From the NCBI RefSeq assembly GCF_900103715.1, contig NZ_FNHL01000002.1:248001-312000 (forward strand): a stretch of 64,000 nt of DNA. The letters run 5' to 3'. Position 1 is the first letter of the stretch, and each line of letters begins with the position of its first letter. The notes beneath the pieces were generated by a model. The model searched no databases and had not been told where the DNA came from. It worked only from the letters and a program-made list of their open reading frames with translations. This stretch comes from Halogranum gelatinilyticum. GTDB taxonomy: Archaea > Halobacteriota > Halobacteria > Halobacteriales > Haloferacaceae. Both the position numbers and the translations under genes were made by a program. Shown here one piece after another: positions 43,202 to 51,875 of this stretch.

Positions 43202-44629
43202 TTACTTCGCGCGCAGTTCCGCTTCGGCCTCGACCTCTTCCGTCGAGACGGCCGGGACGACGGTGGTCGGCGGCGTCTCTGCGACCGGTTGGGCTGGCGG
43301 TTCCGTCGCCCGCGTCCCGCCAGAGAGCACGCGGAGCGAGCCGACCAGCAGCGCGCCGAGGAGGACCAGCCCGCCCGCGACGCTGAAGGCGGCAAGGTAG
43401 CCGAAACTCGCCGCCCAGCCGCCGAGGACGCTGCCGATGCCGCCCGCGACGGCTCCGAGTGCTGTGTGGAGACCGAGCACTTCCCCGCGGACGCTGGCCG
43501 GTGCGAGTCGGGTGACGATGGCCGTCCCGACGACGGCGATGACCGCCCACGTCACGCCGATTCCGGCGAGGACGACGCCAGCCGTCACGAGACCCACCGA
43601 CACCGCGCCGACGGCCGTCGCGAGCACCACGGCCGGAAACAGGACGCCTCGCAGTGTGAGCGCGCCGGACTGCAGCAGCCGGACGTCGTACGTCGACGCG
43701 AGCCGCCCGGCACGTTCGTACAGGGCGGCGGAGGCGACGCTGGAGACGAGATACAGCCCGAAGACCTCTCCGGAGCCGAACGACGCCTCCGTGAAGAACA
43801 GGGGCAGCGGTGCCCAGAAGGCCGCGAAGCCGACGAAGAAGAGCGTCGCCGCGGCGAAGTAGGTCACCAGTGCCGCGTCGAACCGCCCGGCGAGCTTTCG
43901 GGGATGGATGTTCCGCGTCGTCCAGTACAGCCGGTTCGGCGAGAAGGCGAACGTCGCCCCCTTGACGCCGCCGCGAGAACTCGCCAGGAGCCGGGCGATG
44001 CGACGGACGCGGTGCTCGCTCGTGACGTGGTTCTCGGGCGCGGGCCGCGGCAGCGACCGTGCGGCTCCGAGCGCGCTCAGCGCGGCACAGCCCGCGAGCA
44101 GCCAGAAGAGCGTCTGCGTCACGAGCGTCACGTCGACCGCCGGTCCGGCCGTGGCGGCTCCCACGACGAGCGGGCCGACGAAGGGCCAGACCGTCCCGAG
44201 GACGAGGCCGCCGGCCCAGCCGTAGCCCTGGAACTTGTTCAACCGGCCGATGCGCGCGCTCCACGCCGACTCGGGGGCGTCGTCGACGACGAGCATGGTC
44301 AACACCGGTGCAACGGACGACACGACGAGCCACAGCGCCGCGTTGGCGACGATGACCGCCGTGATGTTCGAGAGGAAGGGAATCGCGGTGAGCGCGAGGG
44401 CGACGCCGACGAGCGTCACCAACACCAGCGGTCGGCGTTGGCTGACGCGGTTCGCGAGCCGGCCGAAGACGATCGCGCCTGGCGCGGCGATGACGGCGGC
44501 CGTCGCAGCCAGAATTCCGAGCTGTACGGGTGTCGCACCCAGTTGGACGATGTAGAGCGGGACGAGCAGCGACGCCCCACCGAAAGCGACGGAGCCGAGT
44601 CCCCACGCGTAGAGCCACCGTTCTGTCAT
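43202..44629 (-). CDS. MFS transporter
   Basis: 475 residues with about 12 hydrophobic segments and the conserved MFS loop FGRLANRVSQRRPLV between TM2 and TM3. A long cytosolic loop in the middle (about 195-235) and a hydrophilic C-terminal tail with PVAETPPTTVVPAV. Likely drug or metabolite efflux; substrate unknown. Confidence 0.88.
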   Translation of the reverse strand: MTERWLYAWGLGSVAFGGASLLVPLYIVQLGATPVQLGILAATAAVIAAPGAIVFGRLANRVSQRRPLVLVTLVGVALALTAIPFLSNITAVIVANAALWLVVSSVAPVLTMLVVDDAPESAWSARIGRLNKFQGYGWAGGLVLGTVWPFVGPLVVGAATAGPAVDVTLVTQTLFWLLAGCAALSALGAARSLPRPAPENHVTSEHRVRRIARLLASSRGGVKGATFAFSPNRLYWTTRNIHPRKLAGRFDAALVTYFAAATLFFVGFAAFWAPLPLFFTEASFGSGEVFGLYLVSSVASAALYERAGRLASTYDVRLLQSGALTLRGVLFPAVVLATAVGAVSVGLVTAGVVLAGIGVTWAVIAVVGTAIVTRLAPASVRGEVLGLHTALGAVAGGIGSVLGGWAASFGYLAAFSVAGGLVLLGALLVGSLRVLSGGTRATEPPAQPVAETPPTTVVPAVSTEEVEAEAELRAK

Positions 44630-44794
44630 CAGTGGCTGTCGACGTGGAATCGACTAAGTGTTACCGACAGTCGTTCCCAGCGATACGACCAGCTTGTCCG
44701 CGCTGGATTCATGTCGTCACGCCAGACGCTGCCATGGCCCGGTAACACTCACGTCAGCGGTAATTGAAGTCGCTCCAGCACCTACCGTTAGGTA

Positions 44795-45784
44795 ATGGCA
44801 ACCCCTACACCGACACCGGGTATCCACCACGTGACCTGCATCGCGGGCGACCCCCAGCGCAACATGGACTTCTGGGTGGAGACGCTCGGTCTCCGACTCG
44901 TCAAACGCTCCATCAACCAGGACGACCCCGGCACGTACCACTTCTTCTTCGCGGACGCCGAGGGCACCCCAGGGACGAGTATGACGTTCTTCCCGTGGGA
45001 GGACCTGCCGCAGGGGAAGGTCGGCTCCGGGCAGGTCTCGCGGACGGCCTTCCGCGTCCCCGAGGGAAGCCTCGACTACTGGGAGGACCGCTTCGACGAG
45101 TACGACGTCGACTACGACGCGAGAGTGGAGCGCTTCGGCGAGACCGTCCTGCCCTTCCGCGACCCCGACGGTCTCCCAATCGAACTCGTCGAAGTCGAGA
45201 TTCCCGACGACGAGCCGACGGTTCCGTGGACGGAGTTCGTTCCTGAAGAGTCCGCCATCCGCGGTTTCCACTCGGTGACGCTCTGGCTCGCCGACCCCCA
45301 CCCGACGCAGGACCTCCTGCGCACGATGGGTCTCGAAGAGGTCGGTACCGAACAGGCGCAGGGTGACACCCCCGGCGACGAGCGGACCCGCTTCGCCGCC
45401 AGCGGCTCGGTCGGCAAGTACGTCGACGTGCTGCCGACCATCCAGGGCGGCCGACAGGGCCACGGGACGGTCCACCACGTCGCCTTCCAGACGCCGACCG
45501 ACGAGGACCAAGCCGAGATGCGGAAGGCCGTCCGCGGGCAGGGGCTGAATCCGACGAACCAGATCAACCGCCACTGGTTCCGCTCGGTCTACTTCCGTGA
45601 GTTCGGTGGGGTCCTGTTCGAGCTTGCGACGAGTGAGCCGGGCTACGACAGCGACGAACCGCTCGACTCGCTCGGCGAACGGCTCGTCCTCCCCGGTAAG
45701 TTCGAGGGGCGGCGCGAGGAGATCGAAGCCGGATTGCCGGACGTGACGGTGCCGCGGGCCGAGTCGGTCGAAGCGGACGACTGA
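44795..45784 (+). CDS. VOC-family ring-cleaving dioxygenase-like protein
   Basis: 329 residues, same architecture as the gene at 34186-35169 (GIHHVTCIAGDPQRNMDFWVETLGLRLVKRSIN, VHHVAFQTPTDEDQAEM, GGVLFELATSEPGYDSDEPLDSLGERLVLP). The C-terminal EPLxxLGExLxLP block is typical of MhqO/LinE-type enzymes acting on hydroquinones. A paralogue and not a local duplication, given many differences. Confidence 0.87.
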   Translation: MATPTPTPGIHHVTCIAGDPQRNMDFWVETLGLRLVKRSINQDDPGTYHFFFADAEGTPGTSMTFFPWEDLPQGKVGSGQVSRTAFRVPEGSLDYWEDRFDEYDVDYDARVERFGETVLPFRDPDGLPIELVEVEIPDDEPTVPWTEFVPEESAIRGFHSVTLWLADPHPTQDLLRTMGLEEVGTEQAQGDTPGDERTRFAASGSVGKYVDVLPTIQGGRQGHGTVHHVAFQTPTDEDQAEMRKAVRGQGLNPTNQINRHWFRSVYFREFGGVLFELATSEPGYDSDEPLDSLGERLVLPGKFEGRREEIEAGLPDVTVPRAESVEADD

Positions 45785-45790
45785 GCCGAC

Positions 45791-46990
45791 TCAGTACGGC
45801 GGTAACGGCACCGCGCCACCGTGTTCACGGGTCGTGACCTCGTCGGCGAGGTCGCGCATGAACGGGTGGACGGTGTTGGCCATGAACATCACCGGCTGGT
45901 CCGTCGCGAGCAGCGCGTCGAGCACGTCGCTTGCGTCCGTTTCGTCCGTGTCGTGCTCCGTCGCCGGGACGTCGACGCGACGGGCGAAGACCCTGGTGTA
46001 CGCGCCGCCGACGTGGACGCGGTCGATGAGGTCGCGGTCGGCCAGGATGTTGATGTAGCGGACGAACGACGCCGTCCGCCCCCGACGGTCCCGGCGGAGG
46101 AAGACGAACGGACAGACGGGTTCCGCACCGTCGCCCTCACCGGCGAGTTGGCGGCGGAACAGCTCGGTGCTCTCGATCTCGTTGACCTTTGCGGCGTTGA
46201 ACACGCGGCCACCGGGGAGCGTCGTCCACTCCGGTTGAATCGCATCGAGCATCTCTCGGAGTTCGGTGTCCGGAACCCGCTCCTCGTCGAGATAGTCGAG
46301 GACGTGGTTCAGCGCGTGGACCGTCTCCGCACCGGTCAGATGGCGGTGGCCCTCCGGGACGTCGACCTGTTCGATGGTCCCGCCGCGGGCTTCGATCTCT
46401 TCGCGGAGATAGTCGTGGATGACGGGATGTTGCTCGCCGCTGATGACGTGACAGCCCTTCGGCACCGACCGAGCGAACGAGCGAGCGATGGTCTGTCGAC
46501 GCTTGCCCAGCGTGTCGTTGTGGTCCTGTCGGACGTTACAGATGAGCACCACGTCGGGCTTGAGGAACTGCTCGTTGACCATCCGCATCGTGTACTCGGT
46601 GATGGCCTGATTCTCCATGACGATGCTGTCGTCGGGCGCGGTGTTCGCCAGCTGGGGGACGAACTGCCTGATCAGGTTCAGGTTCTCGTACAGCGTCACC
46701 CGCGGCCCTCGCCGCTGGATGGGAATCATGCGACCGTTGTAGTAGGAGGTCGGATGGTCGCCGGTGATCTTCGTGTACGTGTCGTGGCCCCGCTCCGCGA
46801 GCAGTTCGCCCAGCCGCTTTGCGGTCGATGACTTGCCGCGGATGCCCGAGACGCTGATGCGGAAGTCCGCCTCCGCGAGCAGGTCGCGGTGGTGGTCCCC
46901 CCGCCCGAAGAAGGCCCGAATCCGGTCGAGCAGTCCCGTCCCACTCAGCTCCGTCCCGCCGTACGAGAGATGGTGTTCGAACGGTCTCAT
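45791..46990 (-). CDS. pgsB: poly-gamma-glutamate synthase subunit PgsB/CapB
   Basis: 399 residues, Mur-ligase-like amide ligase that polymerises glutamate. The P-loop is SVSGIRGKSSTAKR (49-58, G-x-x-G-K-S-S). Family segments include the ITGDHPTSYYNGRMIPIQRRGP, EYTMRMVNEQFLKPDVVLICNVRQDHND and FVFLRRDRRGRT motifs. The ATG overlaps the pgsC-like stop by one base (TGATG). The PgsA/CapA exporter and the CapD hydrolase genes are not visible in this window. Confidence 0.93.
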   Translation of the reverse strand: MRPFEHHLSYGGTELSGTGLLDRIRAFFGRGDHHRDLLAEADFRISVSGIRGKSSTAKRLGELLAERGHDTYTKITGDHPTSYYNGRMIPIQRRGPRVTLYENLNLIRQFVPQLANTAPDDSIVMENQAITEYTMRMVNEQFLKPDVVLICNVRQDHNDTLGKRRQTIARSFARSVPKGCHVISGEQHPVIHDYLREEIEARGGTIEQVDVPEGHRHLTGAETVHALNHVLDYLDEERVPDTELREMLDAIQPEWTTLPGGRVFNAAKVNEIESTELFRRQLAGEGDGAEPVCPFVFLRRDRRGRTASFVRYINILADRDLIDRVHVGGAYTRVFARRVDVPATEHDTDETDASDVLDALLATDQPVMFMANTVHPFMRDLADEVTTREHGGAVPLPPY

Positions 46991-48162
46991 CAGCCGTCAC
47001 CTCCCGAGAGAACGGACGCCGAAAACACGTCTTCGTCGGCCGGTTCGGGGATGCGCAAGCTGTACGCCACCAGCAGGCAGACAGCGACGACAAGCGCGCC
47101 ACCGACGAGATGCCAGACCGTCAGCTCCTGGATGAGACCGCGACGGAACGGGTCGACGACCGTCCGGACTAAGAGGAGCATGCCGACGAACACCCCGAGG
47201 GCGAGAAACGGCTGGATGCGGCGCTCACGGGGCGGCGTCGTGTGGACGGCGTAGGCGTCGACACCGGCGATGACGCCGACGAACAGTGCCGACATCCCTC
47301 TGACGACGGGGAGCTGCATCGCGAACGCCAGCGCGGCCAGCGAGCCGACGCCGCAGCCGAGACTGATGAGCACCCGACCGTACAGCAACGTCGTGTGGTG
47401 AATCGCCCAGACAGCCACGAGCGACACGAGAAACGAGAGCACGAACAGGATAAGCAGCCAGTAGCTGACGAGCGCGAACAACGCGAGCAACGCCATCGAG
47501 ATGATGCCGATACGGATGCCGAACCCGCGGCGGACGAGTTCCGAGAGCATCATCCCGACCGTCATCAGTGCCACGATAGTGGTCTTGATTTCGACGTTCG
47601 GCGCGAGATAGCCGTCGACGACTGCGCCCCTGAGGACGGCGACGTCGGCCGTCCTGGCGAACAGCACGAGCGGCGTCAGGTCGCCGATTGCGCGGGCGGT
47701 CCACGGCGAGATGACGAGACCACCGAGCAGGATCAGTCCGAGCACCAGCGCGGCCGTGTAGAGCAGGTCCTGGCGGCGGTATTCGGGTTTCGTCTGGCTC
47801 ACGTTGTACGCAGCGAGTCCCGGCAGGATACTCCCGAGCAGGAGGACGGAGTTGGTGTCGACGATGGCTGGCACGAATGTCCTGAGGGCGAGATAGCCAG
47901 CCACCGGCAGGAGTGCCCCGGCCGCGAGGGCGACGATGAACTCGTCGCGCCCGTAGACCAGGGTCCGTTCTTTCGCCTGCCAGAGCACGAGATAGGCGAC
48001 GGCGGTGCTGACGAGGAAGACCGGGAGCGTGGTGAAGTCTTTGAGCGCGTACACCACGATTGTCGGGACGAGAATCGCCCCGCCGAGTCGGAGCCCTTTG
48101 GTCTGGGTCACGGCAGCCGTCAGAAAGAATCCGAGTGCCGAGAGGATGATTGCGACGATCAC
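46990..48162 (-). CDS. pgsC: double-length PgsC/CapC-like membrane protein
   Basis: 390 residues, GTG start. PgsC is normally about 149 residues with four or five membrane segments. Here there are about 10-12 segments, and two PgsC-like halves can be seen: GLRLGGAILVPTIVVYAL with ALKDFTTLPVFLVSTAVAYL at about 24-70, and GFGIRIGIISMALLALFALVSY near 220, followed by a similar strand order. It pairs with PgsB, encoded right behind it. A tandem duplication fused in one protein is the simplest reading. A TATA-like TTAAATATAG lies about 30 nt before the start. Confidence 0.88.
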   Translation of the reverse strand: MIVAIILSALGFFLTAAVTQTKGLRLGGAILVPTIVVYALKDFTTLPVFLVSTAVAYLVLWQAKERTLVYGRDEFIVALAAGALLPVAGYLALRTFVPAIVDTNSVLLLGSILPGLAAYNVSQTKPEYRRQDLLYTAALVLGLILLGGLVISPWTARAIGDLTPLVLFARTADVAVLRGAVVDGYLAPNVEIKTTIVALMTVGMMLSELVRRGFGIRIGIISMALLALFALVSYWLLILFVLSFLVSLVAVWAIHHTTLLYGRVLISLGCGVGSLAALAFAMQLPVVRGMSALFVGVIAGVDAYAVHTTPPRERRIQPFLALGVFVGMLLLVRTVVDPFRRGLIQELTVWHLVGGALVVAVCLLVAYSLRIPEPADEDVFSASVLSGGDG

Positions 48163-48347
48163 GGGGCGATGGGCGAACAGTTATCGTCACTATATTTAAC
48201 TTTGACCCGTCGGTGACGCTACAGTTCTCGGTTTGACGCCCGTTCTGTCGTCTCTGTGGCGACAGTCAACTCCCTGGTACGTCCGGCCGTCGGGGGTCGT
48301 TCTCGCCGTCGCCTGCCGCGCCGATATTGGATGCAATCACAAGTACC

Positions 48348-49502
48348 ATGCCGTCCGCCGACACAGTGCAGAATACTCAGGTGGCATCCGTGACCAAGAA
48401 ACGCGAATACAGAGACGACTATCGCGAAAAGACACTGTACATCCCCGGCCCGACCGAGGTCCGCGAGGACGTCATCGAGGAGATGGCCCAGCCGATGTTC
48501 GGCCACCGGATGGACCGGATGACGGACCTCTATACGACCATCGTCGAGGACACGAAGGAGTTCCTCGGCACCGAGCACAACCTCGAAATCCTCACGGCCT
48601 CTGGTACCGAATTCTGGGAGGCTGCGACGCTCAACCTCGTCGACGAGAACATCCTCGTCACGACCTGCGGCAGCTTCTCCGAACGCTTCGCCAACGTCGC
48701 CGACCGACTTGGCAAGAACGTCGACCGGCTCGAATACGAGTGGGGCGAGGCGGTCAAACCCGAAGACGTCCGACAGTATCTCGACGAGAGCGACAAACAC
48801 TACGACGTCGTCGGCTGCGTGATGAACGAGAGTTCGACCGGCGTCCGCAACCCCATCGAGGAGATCGGCGACGTCGTCGCGGAGTATCCGGACACCTACT
48901 TCGTCGTCGACGCGGTCTCCTCGCTCGGCGGCGACTACGTCGACATCGACGAGCACAACATCGACGTCATCTTCGCCTCCACGCAGAAGGCCTTCGCCAT
49001 GCCGCCGGGACTGGCGGTCTGTGCCGTCTCCGACGCCGCCTACGAGCGTGAGGTCGCAAAGGACCAGGCGTCGTGGTACGGCGGCTTCCAGCGCGCGTTC
49101 GACTACTACGACCGCAAGGGCCAGACCCATTCGACGCCCGCCATCCCGGTCATGCTCGCCTACCGCAAGCAGATGAAGTATATGCTGGAGGAGGGCCACA
49201 AGGCCCGCAGCCAGCGTCACGCCGAGATGGCCGAGTACACCCGCGAGTGGGCCTACGAACACTTCGATATGTTCCCCGAGGAGGGCTACGAGTCGCAAAC
49301 TGTGGCCTGCATCGAGAACACCCAAGGCATCGACGTCGCCGCGACCATCGAGGAGGTCTCCGAGACGTACGACTTCGCCTTCTCGAACGGCTACGGCTCA
49401 CAGCTCGGCGAGCAGACGTTCCGTATCGGCCATATGGGCGAACACACTGTCGAGTCCATCGAGGAACTGACCGACGCCATCGAAGACGTCGCCGGGCTGT
49501 AA
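48348..49502 (+). CDS. class V aminotransferase (alanine-glyoxylate/serine-pyruvate type)
   Basis: 384 residues (370 if the GTG at 48390 is used). PLP-enzyme landmarks: YIPGPTEVREDVIEEMAQPMFGHR at the N-terminal end, TASGTEFWEAA, VVDAVSSLGG, and the Schiff-base lysine in FASTQKAFAMPPGLAV. Catalyses transfer between alanine or serine and glyoxylate or pyruvate. Glyoxylate is produced by the methylaspartate cycle, but this gene is far from it. Start uncertain: ATG 48348, or GTG 48390 with a GGTGG segment just before it. Confidence 0.9.
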   Translation: MPSADTVQNTQVASVTKKREYRDDYREKTLYIPGPTEVREDVIEEMAQPMFGHRMDRMTDLYTTIVEDTKEFLGTEHNLEILTASGTEFWEAATLNLVDENILVTTCGSFSERFANVADRLGKNVDRLEYEWGEAVKPEDVRQYLDESDKHYDVVGCVMNESSTGVRNPIEEIGDVVAEYPDTYFVVDAVSSLGGDYVDIDEHNIDVIFASTQKAFAMPPGLAVCAVSDAAYEREVAKDQASWYGGFQRAFDYYDRKGQTHSTPAIPVMLAYRKQMKYMLEEGHKARSQRHAEMAEYTREWAYEHFDMFPEEGYESQTVACIENTQGIDVAATIEEVSETYDFAFSNGYGSQLGEQTFRIGHMGEHTVESIEELTDAIEDVAGL

Positions 49503-49524
49503 CTGCGCTCGGAGACCGACGCAG

Positions 49525-49875
49525 TCACTCCGCGTCGACGTCCTCGTCCCCGTCCATCCACTTCTCGCCCCACGCATGGATCTCATCGAACGCCGCGTGG
49601 AGTTCCGACCCCTTCTGCGTGAGCGAGTAGTAGACCGCGACCGGACTGCCGTCGGCGACGCGGCGGTCGACGTAGCCCGTCTCTTCCAGGTCTTCGAGGA
49701 CGCGCGAGAGCGTCTGTGAGTTCGCGTCCGTCGCGCGCTTCAGTTCGTTGAACCGGAGGTCACCCTCGCGGAGGACGTGAATCACCGTCATCCGCCAGCG
49801 CGAGCCGATCTCTTCGAGCGTCTTGACCACCGGACAGTCGCCGTACTTCGCCGCGAGGTCGCCTTCTGATGACAT
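49525..49875 (-). CDS. HxlR-family winged-helix regulator
   Basis: 116 residues. Typical HxlR sequence: CPVVKTLEEIGSRWRMTVIHVLREGDLRFNELKRA, then SQTLSRVLEDLEETGYVDRR and a wing with VAVYYSLTQKGSEL. The conserved N-terminal Cys (C14 in GDCPVV) is a redox sensor in some homologues. Divergent from the NAD(P)-binding gene at 50003, a common arrangement for a regulator controlling a reductase. Confidence 0.92.
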   Translation of the reverse strand: MSSEGDLAAKYGDCPVVKTLEEIGSRWRMTVIHVLREGDLRFNELKRATDANSQTLSRVLEDLEETGYVDRRVADGSPVAVYYSLTQKGSELHAAFDEIHAWGEKWMDGDEDVDAE

Positions 49876-50002
49876 CGGTGTTACCTGGTCAAGTCGACGT
49901 TCGCTGAGCTATATGAAGGTCACGCACCAATACCTGGTGTGAAGAGATGACCGCTCACCCGCGGTGGGTCGGCGGTGACTTTCGACCACCCCAACAGACA
50001 CC

Positions 50003-50641
50003 ATGAAGGTACTCCTACTCGGCGCAAGCGGACGCATCGGACGACGAATCACGACCGAACTGCTCGACCGCGGCCACGCGGTGACGGGCGTCTCCCGAAG
50101 CGGCGACGTCGACGGAATCGACGACCCGGACTTCGAGACCGTCGCTGGCGACGCCACCGACGCGGGCGACGTCGCCGAACTCGCGGCGGGTCACGACGCG
50201 GTCGCCTCCGCGCTCGGTCCCTCCGAAGACGAAGATGTCGCGGCTCTCGTCGAGATGGCCGAGGCCGTCGTCGAGGGCGTCCGCGAGGCGGGCGTCGACC
50301 GGCTCGTCTGGACCGGCGGCGCGGGCATCCTCGAAGTCGCGCCCGGCGTCCAGCTCGTCGACACCGAGGACTTCCCCGACGAGTGGGAGCCGGTCGCCCG
50401 CGCGGCCATCGAGGCCTACGACGTCATCAGTGCGGCCGAGGACATCGAATGGACCTACCTCGCGCCCCCGGCGTTCATCGAACCCGGCGAGCGCACGGGC
50501 GAGTACCGGACCGCAGAAGGCGAACTCGTCGCCGACGACGAGGGCGAGAGCCGCATCTCGATGGAGGACTTCGCCGTCGCCTTTGCCGACGTGCTCGAAG
50601 ACGGCACGGCAGTCCACACACAGCTCGGCGTCGGCTACTGA
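50003..50641 (+). CDS. NAD(P)-binding oxidoreductase of the atypical SDR (NmrA-like) type
   Basis: 212 residues. N-terminal Rossmann motif LLGASGRIGRRITTELLDRGH (G-x-x-G-x-x-G) and AGDATDAGDVAELAAGHDAV. Resembles the YwnB/YesF-type NAD(P)H-dependent reductases controlled by HxlR proteins. Catalysis is uncertain because no clear YxxxK is seen. Start ATG at 50003. Confidence 0.87.
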   Translation: MKVLLLGASGRIGRRITTELLDRGHAVTGVSRSGDVDGIDDPDFETVAGDATDAGDVAELAAGHDAVASALGPSEDEDVAALVEMAEAVVEGVREAGVDRLVWTGGAGILEVAPGVQLVDTEDFPDEWEPVARAAIEAYDVISAAEDIEWTYLAPPAFIEPGERTGEYRTAEGELVADDEGESRISMEDFAVAFADVLEDGTAVHTQLGVGY

Positions 50642-50778
50642 CTCCGTCGGCCAACCACCGCGCCGACGACATCGACGACACTGGCGACACTGACAACATC
50701 ACCGACACCGACGACTATTCCCCACCTCGTGGCGTTTCTCCGGAGAGACTCCCTCGATAGCCTCCACGCTTCACACTC

Positions 50779-51627
50779 ATGACTCACTCCCCAGCCGTCC
50801 CTGACACCGCACGCATCGGCCGCACCGCCCTGACCGTCAGCGACCTCGACGAGACGGTCGCGTTCTACCGCGACGTCGTCGGTCTCACGGTCCAGACACA
50901 CGACGACGACGCGGCGACGCTCGGCGTCGACGGGACGCCGCTGCTCGTCCTGCGCCGGGACGCCGAGGCAGCGCCCAGAGACCGCGACGGAGCGGGGCTG
51001 TTCCACAACGCGTTCCTGTTTCCCTCGCGCGCCGCGCTCGGTGCCGCGCTCGACCGCGTGCGAGAGCACTGGCGGCTGAGCGGTGCCTCGGACCACTACG
51101 TGAGCGAGGCACTCTACACCAGCGACCCCGAGGGCAACGGGGTCGAACTCTACTGGGACAAACCGCGCGAGGAGTGGCCCCGCAACGACGACGGGACGGC
51201 CGACATCGGGACGATACCGCTCGACATCGGCGAGGTCGCGGCCGCCTCCGACGGGTCGGCGAGCGCGCCCGCCGGGACGACGGTCGGCCACGTCCATCTG
51301 GAAACCACCTCGCTGGACGCGGCGCGCGACTTCTACACCGAGACGCTGGGCTTCGGCGTCCAGACCGAACTGCCCTCGGCACTGTTTCTCGCCGCGGGCG
51401 ACTACCACCACCATCTCGGTCTCAACGTCTGGAACGGCCGGTCGAAGCCGGTCGGCGGCCGCGGTCTCGCGTGGTTCGAGGTGATCGTTCCGGACGACGA
51501 GACACTCGCGACGACGCGACGGAGACTCGCCGAGGCGGGGGCCGAGGTGACGGACCGCGGCGACGCCGAAGACGGCTTCGAACTCGCCGACCCGGACGGT
51601 ATCACAATTCGGTTCCGCGCCGACTAG
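50779..51627 (+). CDS. VOC-family catechol 2,3-dioxygenase-like protein (CatE type)
   Basis: 282 residues with two VOC modules: IGRTALTVSDLDETVAFYRDVVGLTVQ, HYVSEALYTSDPEGNGVELYWD, then TVGHVHLETTSLDAARDFYTETLGF and DYHHHLGLNVWNG with metal-binding His. Matches the CatE/YfiE group of catechol-2,3-dioxygenase-like proteins. It ends just before a 16-bp tandem repeat. Confidence 0.87.
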   Translation: MTHSPAVPDTARIGRTALTVSDLDETVAFYRDVVGLTVQTHDDDAATLGVDGTPLLVLRRDAEAAPRDRDGAGLFHNAFLFPSRAALGAALDRVREHWRLSGASDHYVSEALYTSDPEGNGVELYWDKPREEWPRNDDGTADIGTIPLDIGEVAAASDGSASAPAGTTVGHVHLETTSLDAARDFYTETLGFGVQTELPSALFLAAGDYHHHLGLNVWNGRSKPVGGRGLAWFEVIVPDDETLATTRRRLAEAGAEVTDRGDAEDGFELADPDGITIRFRAD

Positions 51628-51639
51628 ACGCGCTTTTGC

Positions 51640-51703
51640 ACCGGCTGCCATCTGTATCGCCTGCTATTCGCATCAGCTGCCATTTTCATCGGCTGCCATT
51701 CGG
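51640..51703 (+). repeat. 16-bp tandem repeat, four copies
   Basis: Four imperfect 16-bp units in a row, ACCGGCTGCCATCTGT, ATCGCCTGCTATTCGC, ATCAGCTGCCATTTTC and ATCGGCTGCCATTCGG, sharing the core GCTGCCATT. It lies between the CatE-like gene and the SDR fragment. No coding signal. A slippage or recombination product. Confidence 0.75.
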
Positions 51704-51799
51704 CCTCCAAAGGGCTATGTTGCATTCCTCTGCTCGTCGGACGCCTCGTACATCACCGGCCACACGGTCCCCGTCGACGGCGGGCAGGCGGCCGACTGA
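51701..51799 (+). pseudogene. C-terminal fragment of a short-chain dehydrogenase
   Basis: In frame and ending at a TGA (51797-51799), this reads GYVAFLCSSDASYITGHT followed by VPVDGGQAAD, the near-universal C-terminal signature of SDR enzymes (AFLxSDDASYITGxTxxVDGG). Nothing upstream belongs to an SDR: the frame enters the 16-bp repeat region. So this is the last about 30 codons of a deleted gene. Confidence 0.78.
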
Positions 51800-51875
51800 C
51801 GGCGACTGCCCGCAGTCGCTGACGAGAGAATCGCGCGACTTATCGGCGACGCCAGCAATTTTCAGACACGCGACA

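Noticed and set aside
42788-44767. 659-codon plus-strand frame
   Set aside because: Antisense to the MFS transporter gene and very Arg/Glu rich; a shadow frame.
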